In this document: in pieces, positions 43,455 to 50,461 of the stretch | Numbering within the stretch: the first letter of the stretch is position 1 | How the letters are laid out: each line of letters opens with the position of its first letter | NCBI GenBank assembly: GCA_013204105.1 | Contig: JABMOM010000020.1 | Span: forward strand, 62,001 to 126,000 | From: Flavobacteriales bacterium | GTDB taxonomy: Bacteria > Bacteroidota > Bacteroidia > Flavobacteriales_G > Salibacteraceae | Reading direction: 5' to 3' | DNA: 64,000 nucleotides | Position numbers and translations under genes: made by a program | Notes under the pieces: model-generated | Databases searched by the model: none | Told to the model about the DNA's origin: nothing | Seen by the model: only the letters and a program-made list of their open reading frames with translations

Positions 43455-43969
43455 ATTTGACCGGAGATCATATTTCCCTACGCATTCCTCAGCCCGATGA
43501 TGTTGATGCTATCCATCGATGGGAGAATGATCCAAAACACTGGCTGGTGAGCAATACGCTTGCACCCTACACAAAAGACCAGATACTTCATTTTATTGAG
43601 CATGACAATGACCTTTATGCAGATCAGCAGATGCGCATGATGATTCAAACGAGGGAAGGAGTAGTAGTAGGCTGCATCGATCTTTTTGATTTCGACCCTA
43701 AAAATCATAGGGTGGGTTTGGGAATTTTGATCGATGATGCATTCCGGGGCAAGGGCTTAGGGCAGGAGGCGATTGCATTGACCGTGGGGTATTGCTTTGA
43801 TGAGCTCGAGATGCATTCCATCTATGCGGATGTGCTGGAAAACAACGCCTCGAGTCAGCGGCTTTTCGAATCCAACGGTTTTGTGAAAGCGGGTCACAAG
43901 CGGGATTGGCTGTGGAATGGAAGCGAATTTTTAGATCAATACTTCTATCAGCGCTTTAAAGAACAATGA
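43451..43969 (+). CDS. GNAT-family N-acetyltransferase (RimJ/RimL-like)
   Basis: A 172-residue acetyltransferase: ISLRIPQPDDVDAIHRWENDP opens the domain, VVGCIDLFDFDPKNHRVGLGILIDDAFRGKGLGQEAI gives strand 4 and the acetyl-CoA loop (RGKGLG), and YADVLENNASSQRLFESNGF is the closing motif. The family acetylates ribosomal-protein N-termini, polyamines or amino acids; spermidine acetyltransferase-like function is also possible. It sits in a dapF-mltG operon with four-base overlaps on both sides, so the substrate may be related to cell-wall precursors (inference). Confidence 0.9.
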   Translation: MNLTGDHISLRIPQPDDVDAIHRWENDPKHWLVSNTLAPYTKDQILHFIEHDNDLYADQQMRMMIQTREGVVVGCIDLFDFDPKNHRVGLGILIDDAFRGKGLGQEAIALTVGYCFDELEMHSIYADVLENNASSQRLFESNGFVKAGHKRDWLWNGSEFLDQYFYQRFKEQ

Positions 43970-45003
43970 ACCTGAAACGATTCATCTTCACGATTCTGGC
44001 CTTGATCATCTTAATTGCTGGATACCTAGCATGGGATTTCTACCAGCGCATCTTCGCGCCAAACGTTTCCCTCGAAGCGTCACAGCTTGAATTCTTCGTG
44101 CATTCTGATTGGACCTTTGATGATGTGCGCGCTGCCTTGGAAGACCAAGGTGTGATTGATGATGCGAGCTCCTTTGAATGGGTAGCCGAGCGAAAGCAAT
44201 ACCCATCGTTGGTAAAACCGGGTCGCTACGTCATCTTCGACGGCATGAACAACAATCAATTGATCAACCTGCTCCGCAGTGGAGCGCAGGAGCCTATCAA
44301 ATTGGTTTTGCGCTCGGTACGCACCAAGGCTGAGCTGGCATCGAACGCAAGCCAATACATAGAAGCGGACAGTGCCGAAGTACTTCGATTGCTGAATGAT
44401 CCAGCGTTTTGCGCGCAGTACGGCTTCACCACCATTACGATCATCACCCTTTTCCTTCCGAACACATATGAGTTTTACTGGAGCACATCCCCCGAAGAGT
44501 TTATCGTACGCATGGCTCGGGAGTACAAGCGCTATTGGACCGATGAACGCATTGCGAAGGCAAGGAGTTTGGGATTGTCTCAATCAGAAGTAAGTACGTT
44601 GGCCTCCATTGTGCAAGCGGAGCAAGGTGCCCACCCAGATGAACGACCAATTGTAGCAGGACTCTACCTGAACCGAATCCGAAAAGGAATGCGCCTAGAG
44701 TCGGATCCGACCTTGATCCATGCGATCGGCGATTTTACGATCAAGCGCGTCTTGAATGTGCACAAGCAAATTGATTCTCCGTACAACACCTATAAGAATT
44801 CGGGTTTACCGCCTGGACCTATCCTCTTGCCGGAGATCAGTTCGATTGATGCTGTGCTAGATCCGAAGGACCACAACTACATCTTCATGTGTGCGAAGGA
44901 GGATTTCTCAGGCTACCATAATTTTTCGAGCAGCTATAGGGACCACATCAACAATGCGAAGAGGTACCAACGAGAATTGAACAAGCGAAGGATTTATAAG
45001 TAG
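43966..45003 (+). CDS. mltG: Endolytic transglycosylase MltG
   Basis: A 345-residue inner-membrane enzyme (YceG-like) that cuts nascent glycan strands to end their extension. It has an N-terminal membrane helix (FIFTILALIILIAGYLAW), a LysM-like region, then the catalytic domain with glutamate E219 (LASIVQAEQ), the NRIRKGMRLESDPTLIHA block and YNTYKNSGLPPGPI near the C-terminus. Third gene of the dapF operon by ATGA overlap; the adjacent small lipoprotein is on the other strand three bases away. Confidence 0.94.
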   Translation: MNLKRFIFTILALIILIAGYLAWDFYQRIFAPNVSLEASQLEFFVHSDWTFDDVRAALEDQGVIDDASSFEWVAERKQYPSLVKPGRYVIFDGMNNNQLINLLRSGAQEPIKLVLRSVRTKAELASNASQYIEADSAEVLRLLNDPAFCAQYGFTTITIITLFLPNTYEFYWSTSPEEFIVRMAREYKRYWTDERIAKARSLGLSQSEVSTLASIVQAEQGAHPDERPIVAGLYLNRIRKGMRLESDPTLIHAIGDFTIKRVLNVHKQIDSPYNTYKNSGLPPGPILLPEISSIDAVLDPKDHNYIFMCAKEDFSGYHNFSSSYRDHINNAKRYQRELNKRRIYK

Positions 45004-45006
45004 GGT

Positions 45007-45234
45007 TTACCAACCACGCTTGATGCGCTGTTCTTTCTTCCGTAAGCTTTTGTGGGCCGTAACCGTGCGCTTGTGGCTGCTGCGCGCGCTTCTTCTGTGC
45101 ATGTCGCATTTGATCACTCCACAGCATCTGTTCTTGTTACGCTGAGAACTACTTCCATCCAAAACCATGCAACTACTGCAGAGCATGGTGAATACAAATA
45201 GCGCGCTAAGAAGTAATGTGCCTGATTGTCTCAT
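45007..45234 (-). CDS. Small basic lipoprotein, hypothetical
   Basis: A 75-residue protein: hydrophobic N-terminus (SGTLLLSALFVFTMLCSSC) with a lipidation cysteine near residue 22, then a short mature part rich in Cys, Arg, Lys and His (NKNRCCGVIKC, HRRSARSSHKR, SLRKKEQRIKRGW). The cysteines could bind metal. The very basic tail suggests contact with phospholipid or anionic polymer. It starts 34 bases after the glycosyltransferase stop on the same strand. Function unknown. Confidence 0.6.
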   Translation of the reverse strand: MRQSGTLLLSALFVFTMLCSSCMVLDGSSSQRNKNRCCGVIKCDMHRRSARSSHKRTVTAHKSLRKKEQRIKRGW

Positions 45235-45268
45235 AGACACACAAAGCTAAGGATGTTTTGGCTTGGTT

Positions 45269-47227
45269 TTAAACCGGCTGCCTTCCGAGTTCGTGCAAGT
45301 TCTTGAAAAGTATTGCCGCGTCGGACAAAGCATTGTGTCCTTTGATGTAGCTGACATTTCCTGATACACACTGCTCGTAGGCGGTACTGGGCAGGATCAC
45401 ATTCATGAGGTCATAGGTGACTCCGGACTTCAGCTCGGGTAGGGCAGGATGTTTTCCTCTAGGATCGTATCCAGTCCAACTCCGGCGACCAATCATCACG
45501 TACCAAAGGTTCCTGTATAAGCCGCTTTTTTCATCAACGATGAAAACGATCAACGGCGAAAGGAGTCCAATGACTGCCGTGGCAAACAAGTCAAACGTTC
45601 GCTTTACCCTGCGGATGGAGCGAACATTTGTCGATTCCAACTCACCTCTTGCTACGTTGTCATCTGCACCGATCGCTTCCTGACTCCCGACTAAGAAAAT
45701 CGGATATCCAAGCCCCATGCGGTAGCGAACGCCTGCGTCTGCCGTGGCTTCCATCCATGCGATCATGTCCTCGTTTCGAAGCGCTCTTGTATCAAAGACC
45801 AATTCGGTCAATCGGAAGTCCTCGATGATCGATTTCAGATGCTCCACATTTCCGACGTATCCTATGCCGTAGTGTTCTTTTTGCTCGACGTCGATTCCGC
45901 ATACCAAATCGGTGTCGAGGCGATGCTTTTCAAGGAAGCGTCTGAATTCGTCCAGTGATTTGACATTGCCGACCACGCCGTACCTTCCTGCTTCTCCTCG
46001 GTCGATGGGGAAGACATCGTGGCGCACGAAGTGCAGCAAATACCTCCAAAGCACTCCTGCGGTCAAGGCTCCGGCACTTCCCATGAGCAGTACAGCACGC
46101 GAAAAGCGATAGACCTCGGGTAAGAGCGAATAGAACCCGAGTAGAAGTAAGAAGGCGAACACCCACCCGCGGATCAAACGAGGAAGACGAAAGCGATCGT
46201 CATACGTTCCGGCGTACAATAGAACGATCAAGGTCAGCGCGGTATACCCGAACAGCACAGACTGGATGAACGGGAGGTCGAATTGTTTGTCCGCTAACTC
46301 GCCGTACCATTGGGTGGCGATGCGGAAAATGCCATATACCAAGGCTCCGTCGATGGCCATCTGCCACAATCCACCGAAGAGTCGACGCGTAATGGCCAAG
46401 CCAGCTCGGAAGTAGATGGCCAATTCAATCAGAAATCCAAAGAGGGATGCCTGGCCTTTGTCAAAGTGCTTCTTGGCGAAAATGACCATGGCGCGGTAGA
46501 ACACAAAGACGTAGTTCACCGAGCCCTTTTTTGTGCTTTCGCCCTTGTAATGGATGATGCGTGCTTCTGGAAAGTAATAGTTCTTATAACCGGCCTTGAT
46601 CAATCGATAGGAGAGGTCAATGTCTTCGCCGTACATGAAGAAGGTCTCATCCAGCAATCCTGCCTTGTCCAAGGCTTCGCGACGCATCATCATGTAGGCG
46701 CCACTCAGGATGTCTACGGAGTGCGTCTTTTCCTTATCCAAGTAACCGAGGTGGTATTTGCCAAAACGTTCGCTCTTTGGCAGGAGGGAGGAAAGCCCGA
46801 AAATCTTGTAAAAGGCTGCCTTTGGCGTGGGCAGTCCGCGCTTGCTTTCGGGTAGAAATTGTCCACTGCCGTCGATCATGTGTACGCCCAATCCACCCGC
46901 ATCGGGATGTGCGTCCATGAACTGTATCGATTTGGCGAAGGCGTCTTCGGCTACTACCGTATCAGGGTTAAGTAGCAATACGTATTCGCCCTTGGACGCT
47001 TGAATACCGACGTTGTTGGCCTTTGAAAACCCGAGGTTATCATCGAGATAGATGTATTGAACCTCCGGAAACACACCGCCCATCATTTGGGCGGAATCAT
47101 CTGAGGACGCGTTGTCCACAACAATCAATTCAGCATCGAGGCCCTGAAGGGCATCCAACGCAGAGCGCACGGCCTGCTCAAGGAAGTACCGGACATTGTA
47201 GTTGACTATGATGACGCTGAGTTTCAC
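45269..47227 (-). CDS. GT2 glycosyltransferase fused to a degenerate sugar-phosphotransferase-like region
   Basis: A 652-residue membrane protein. Residues 1-250 are a GT2 glycosyltransferase (SVIIVNYNVRYFLEQAVRSAL, VDNASSDDSAQMM, GEYVLLLNPDTVVAEDAF, GEDIDLSYRLIKAGY) of the rhamnosyltransferase-like type. Then come about six transmembrane helices (270-410). Residues 415-520 look like the CoA-binding-like fold found before bacterial sugar transferases. Residues 555-652 start as a polyprenyl-phosphate sugar transferase (RRVKRTFDLFATAVIGLLSPLIVF) but lack the catalytic KFRSM region and keep only a GRRSWTGYDP-like remnant. Role: probably envelope polysaccharide synthesis. It starts two bases after recR. 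Confidence 0.88.
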   Translation of the reverse strand: MKLSVIIVNYNVRYFLEQAVRSALDALQGLDAELIVVDNASSDDSAQMMGGVFPEVQYIYLDDNLGFSKANNVGIQASKGEYVLLLNPDTVVAEDAFAKSIQFMDAHPDAGGLGVHMIDGSGQFLPESKRGLPTPKAAFYKIFGLSSLLPKSERFGKYHLGYLDKEKTHSVDILSGAYMMMRREALDKAGLLDETFFMYGEDIDLSYRLIKAGYKNYYFPEARIIHYKGESTKKGSVNYVFVFYRAMVIFAKKHFDKGQASLFGFLIELAIYFRAGLAITRRLFGGLWQMAIDGALVYGIFRIATQWYGELADKQFDLPFIQSVLFGYTALTLIVLLYAGTYDDRFRLPRLIRGWVFAFLLLLGFYSLLPEVYRFSRAVLLMGSAGALTAGVLWRYLLHFVRHDVFPIDRGEAGRYGVVGNVKSLDEFRRFLEKHRLDTDLVCGIDVEQKEHYGIGYVGNVEHLKSIIEDFRLTELVFDTRALRNEDMIAWMEATADAGVRYRMGLGYPIFLVGSQEAIGADDNVARGELESTNVRSIRRVKRTFDLFATAVIGLLSPLIVFIVDEKSGLYRNLWYVMIGRRSWTGYDPRGKHPALPELKSGVTYDLMNVILPSTAYEQCVSGNVSYIKGHNALSDAAILFKNLHELGRQPV

Positions 47228-47229
47228 GC

Positions 47230-47850
47230 TCAGGAGCTTCGCATCGAATTTTCGTAGGGGAGGCGGCCTTGGATCGATCGGCCCAAGGTGAGTTCATCCG
47301 TATATTGGAGTTCATTCCCAATGGCCACACCACGGGCTAGGCAAGTGAAGGTGACCGTGTGGTCGTGCAGGCGCTTGAAGAGGTAAAAGCTGGTGGTATC
47401 TCCTTCCATGGTAGCAGGTAAGGCAAAGATCACCTCCTTGCATTCCTCATCTGAGGTGCGACCGAGCAAGCTTTCGATGTGCAGGTCTGAAGGTCCGATG
47501 CCGTCAAGGGGGGAGATCACGCCTCCTAGAACATGGTACACCCCATAATATTGTCCGGTAGACTCTACCGCAAGTAAGTCACGCAGGTCTTCCACTACGC
47601 AGATCGTCGACTTATCGCGCTTTGGGTGTGCACAGATTTGGCATACTTCTTCATCCGAAACGTTGTGGCAGATGGAGCAAAAGCCCAATTCATCCACCAA
47701 TTGCGTGATCGAGGCCCCAAAGCGTTTGGCTTCTTCTTGATTCATTTTCAGCAACTCAAGCGTGTAGCGCAATGCAGTGCGTCTACCAACACCAGGTAAG
47801 CTTTCAAAATAGGAGACGGTTTTCTCCAAAAGTTTGGACGGGAGTTCCAT
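47230..47850 (-). CDS. recR: Recombination protein RecR
   Basis: A 206-residue protein that, with RecF/RecO, loads RecA at single-strand gaps. The N-terminal helix-hairpin-helix (LPGVGRRTALRYTLELL), a zinc finger with C58, C61, C70 and C73 (CSICHN, CQICAH), the TOPRIM domain (STICVVEDLRDLLAVE) and the C-terminal GVAIGNELQYTDELTLGRSIQGR block are all present. It is directly followed (two bases) by the GT2 gene. A TACCTTCG element stands five bases before its ATG. Confidence 0.96.
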   Translation of the reverse strand: MELPSKLLEKTVSYFESLPGVGRRTALRYTLELLKMNQEEAKRFGASITQLVDELGFCSICHNVSDEEVCQICAHPKRDKSTICVVEDLRDLLAVESTGQYYGVYHVLGGVISPLDGIGPSDLHIESLLGRTSDEECKEVIFALPATMEGDTTSFYLFKRLHDHTVTFTCLARGVAIGNELQYTDELTLGRSIQGRLPYENSMRSS

Positions 47851-47855
47851 GGCCG

Positions 47856-47863
47856 CGAAGGTA
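47856..47863 (-). promoter_or_regulatory. -7 element TACCTTCG before recR
   Basis: The minus strand reads TACCTTCG then CGGCC then the recR ATG. It implies transcription starting at the start codon. Confidence 0.55.
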
Positions 47864-47985
47864 AGATGTCCTGTTGATGAGAAGCCTTTTCTTGTGGATA
47901 ATCATCGCCTCCTCCTTTGTGGGTATTTATCGCAGACTCAGCAATAAGGCACGCTTCATGGAAGTTTCTTAGCAAACGAATCATC

Positions 47986-48189
47986 ATGAAAACTACCCTC
48001 ATCATTGCTGCAGTCAGCGTTTCTATCCTTTCTGCATCCTGCGCCAAAAGGTGCACAAATAAGGTCGTCATTGGAATTGTCAATAACTCCATGCTTTTTC
48101 CTGCATTTATTTCCTCGCGAATCAATCCCCACCAACAAGCGAGTTCTACTTTTGCAAGTTCAATTAAGAAAAGAAGAAACAAGGGGTAA
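47986..48189 (+). CDS. Possible small lipoprotein
   Basis: A 67-residue candidate: MKTTLIIAAVSVSILSASC has a signal peptide with a good lipobox (LSASC). The mature part is basic at its end (SIKKRRNKG) and has no family resemblance. It lies between recR (divergent) and the class III aminotransferase gene, whose ATG follows six bases after its stop. Shortness and lack of similarity make this uncertain. Confidence 0.42.
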   Translation: MKTTLIIAAVSVSILSASCAKRCTNKVVIGIVNNSMLFPAFISSRINPHQQASSTFASSIKKRRNKG

Positions 48190-48195
48190 ATCAAT

Positions 48196-49506
48196 ATGGA
48201 AACGAAGAACAGCGAAGCGCTTTTTCAGTGGCGTAGCGAGGTGGTAACGAATGGAGTAGGAGTGTTCAATCCTTCAACCGCAGTAAGCGCAAAAGGCGCG
48301 ATCATCATCAACGCAGACGGTGAAGAATTGATTGATTTTGGTGGGGGTATCGGCGTCCTCAATTCTGGACATTGTCCGGAGCCGGTGGTAAAGGCCATCC
48401 AAGAGCAAAGTGCAAAGTTGATTCATACTTGCTTCAACGTCGCTACTTACGATGTATACATGAAGCTTGCCGAAGAGCTGATCGACCTGTTCCCGCATGG
48501 CGAGAAGACAAAAGTGATGCTCACGTGTACAGGAGCTGAAGCGGTGGAAAATGCGATCAAGATTGCTCGTCAGGCTACCAAGCGTTCGGGCATCATCTGT
48601 TTTACCGACGCCTTTCATGGTCGTACCATGATGGCGATGTCGTTGACTGCCAAGCCAGCGTATAAGTACAACTGTGGGCCATTCGCCCCAGAGATCTACC
48701 GATTCCGATATCCAAACCATTATCGCTACGGACGTGGTTTGACCCATGAGGACTTTGAGAAGCGTGAGATCCAACTGCTTCGTGAGTCTCTGATGACCAC
48801 GTGCGACCCGCACAACATCGCCGCGATCATTGTAGAGCCTGTGTTAGGTGAGGGTGGCTTTGTTCCCATGCCAAAAGGTTATATGCACGAGCTGAGAAAA
48901 ATATGCGATGAATTTGGCATCATGTTGATCCTAGATGAGGTTCAAAGTGGGTTTGGAAGAACCGGCAAGTGGGGGGCATACCAGCACTACGACGTCACTC
49001 CAGACCTATCGACCTGGGCCAAAAGCTTGGGAGGCGGAATGCCGATTGGTTGCGTCATAGGAAAGGCCGAAGTGATGGACGCCGTGTCTCCAGGAACCAT
49101 TGGCGGTACTTATCCAGGTAATCCAGTTTGTGCAGCAGCAGCGCTGGCAAACATCAAGTACATGCGTGAGATTGACATCAATGCCCTTGGTGAAAAAGTG
49201 GGTCGAATCTGCCGGGAGCGCTTTACAGCCTTGCATGAGAAATGCCCAGAGATCGGTGAGATCCGGGGATTAGGCGCTATGATAGCCTTTCCATTGGTAA
49301 AGGATGGCGATCCATGGAAGCCAGACGCAGCACTTTGCCATGATTTGATGATGGCGTGCGCGAAACGAGGGCTTATCCTTCTAAGCGCGGGAACACACAA
49401 GAACGTGATCCGCGTCTTGAGTCCATTGGTGATTACGGAAGAACAACTCCATCGAGGATTGGATATCATCGAAGAGGAGCTGTTGAAATTGACAGGAAGA
49501 GCATAA
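48196..49506 (+). CDS. Class III (GABA/ornithine-type) aminotransferase
   Basis: A 436-residue PLP enzyme transferring omega-amino groups. The phosphate loop is TCTGAEAVENAIKIAR, the ring stacks near FHGRTMMAMSLT, the cofactor-binding aspartate is D247 (ILDEVQSGFGRTGKWG) and the Schiff-base lysine K276 (WAKSLGGGMPIG). It is closest in appearance to 4-aminobutyrate or putrescine/ornithine aminotransferases; the substrate cannot be fixed. It heads a four-gene set with an amidase, a decarboxylase and an ATP-grasp ligase, which argues for a role in amine metabolism. Confidence 0.93.
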   Translation: METKNSEALFQWRSEVVTNGVGVFNPSTAVSAKGAIIINADGEELIDFGGGIGVLNSGHCPEPVVKAIQEQSAKLIHTCFNVATYDVYMKLAEELIDLFPHGEKTKVMLTCTGAEAVENAIKIARQATKRSGIICFTDAFHGRTMMAMSLTAKPAYKYNCGPFAPEIYRFRYPNHYRYGRGLTHEDFEKREIQLLRESLMTTCDPHNIAAIIVEPVLGEGGFVPMPKGYMHELRKICDEFGIMLILDEVQSGFGRTGKWGAYQHYDVTPDLSTWAKSLGGGMPIGCVIGKAEVMDAVSPGTIGGTYPGNPVCAAAALANIKYMREIDINALGEKVGRICRERFTALHEKCPEIGEIRGLGAMIAFPLVKDGDPWKPDAALCHDLMMACAKRGLILLSAGTHKNVIRVLSPLVITEEQLHRGLDIIEEELLKLTGRA

Positions 49507-49520
49507 GCCAAACCAAACTT

Positions 49521-49528
49521 TATATTTG
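49521..49528 (+). promoter_or_regulatory. -7 element TATATTTG inside the amine cluster
   Basis: A perfect TAnnTTTG match six bases before the ATG at 49535. The amidase and genes downstream may have their own promoter in addition to read-through from the aminotransferase. Confidence 0.5.
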
Positions 49529-49534
49529 AGAGGA

Positions 49535-50461
49535 ATGAAGAATTTTGCGATAGCGGGAGTACAGATGAGGGTGAATGGTGCGCACAGCAACGTACCTATG
49601 ATGAAATATAAGTTGGACCTTTTAATGAGCATTTACCCATGGGTGCAAATGGTCTTATTTTCTGAATTGTGTGTTCGAGGACCTTTGACGGCTTTTGCTG
49701 CGCCGTTGGAAGAGTACGACCATGAATTCGGGGCGATGGCCAAGAAGCACGGTATTTGGTTGCTTCCAGGATCGGCTTTTGAAGCCCACGAGGGAAAAGT
49801 GTACAACACATCCAGTGTCTACAATCCAGACGGCAATGTGGTGGGCAGATACAGGAAGATGTTTCCGTTCTACCCTTACGAAGAAGGGGTGACTCCGGGG
49901 AATGAGTTTCTTCTTTTTGATGTTCCTAATGTGGCGAAGTTTGGCGTGTCCATTTGCTACGACATGTGGTTCCCAGAAACGACGAGAACCTTGGCTGCGC
50001 AGGGTGCGGAGGTGATCTTGCATCCTACATTGACCAACTCCATTGACCGTGAGGTTGAATTGAGTATTGTACGGGCAACTGCTGCGATCAATCAGTGTTT
50101 CATCTTTGACTTCAACGGCCTCGAGGCGGGAGGCAATGGACAATCAATCGTCTGTGGTCCAGATGGTCGCGTATTGTACCAAGCACATACGAGCGAAGAA
50201 ATGGTGCCTTTAGAAATCGATATAGACAGGGTGCGGCAAAGTCGGGAAAAAGGAACCCTACGTCTGGGGCAAACACTCAAGAGTTTTAGAGATAAGCACA
50301 TCCATTTTGACGTCTACGATCGAGAAAGGAAATTTCCATACTTGGATGCGTTAGGGCCGATCGAAAAACCAAGACGGAATATACCCTTGGAGGAGACGTA
50401 CGGTAAAGAAGCGCCGATTATTTTCCCCGCAAGTCCAGATATTACTAAATTACACGGATGA
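49535..50461 (+). CDS. Carbon-nitrogen hydrolase (nitrilase-fold amidase)
   Basis: A 308-residue cytosolic hydrolase with the Glu-Lys-Cys triad E44 (LFSELCVRG), K108 (GRYRKMFPF) and C141 (GVSICYDMWFPE). Members hydrolyse amides, N-carbamoyl amines or nitriles. Because a decarboxylase of the arginine/ornithine/lysine class follows, N-carbamoylputrescine-like or other amide substrates are plausible but unproven. ATG 49535 is preferred to a TTG at 49526. Its stop overlaps the decarboxylase start (ATGA, 50458-50461), so the two proteins are made together. Confidence 0.9.
   Translation: MKNFAIAGVQMRVNGAHSNVPMMKYKLDLLMSIYPWVQMVLFSELCVRGPLTAFAAPLEEYDHEFGAMAKKHGIWLLPGSAFEAHEGKVYNTSSVYNPDGNVVGRYRKMFPFYPYEEGVTPGNEFLLFDVPNVAKFGVSICYDMWFPETTRTLAAQGAEVILHPTLTNSIDREVELSIVRATAAINQCFIFDFNGLEAGGNGQSIVCGPDGRVLYQAHTSEEMVPLEIDIDRVRQSREKGTLRLGQTLKSFRDKHIHFDVYDRERKFPYLDALGPIEKPRRNIPLEETYGKEAPIIFPASPDITKLHG

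Noticed and set aside
47748-48194. 148-codon minus-strand frame between recR and the aminotransferase
   Set aside because: It overlaps the conserved N-terminus of recR in another frame and ends in a frame-shifted copy of recR codons; no homology or signal is visible.
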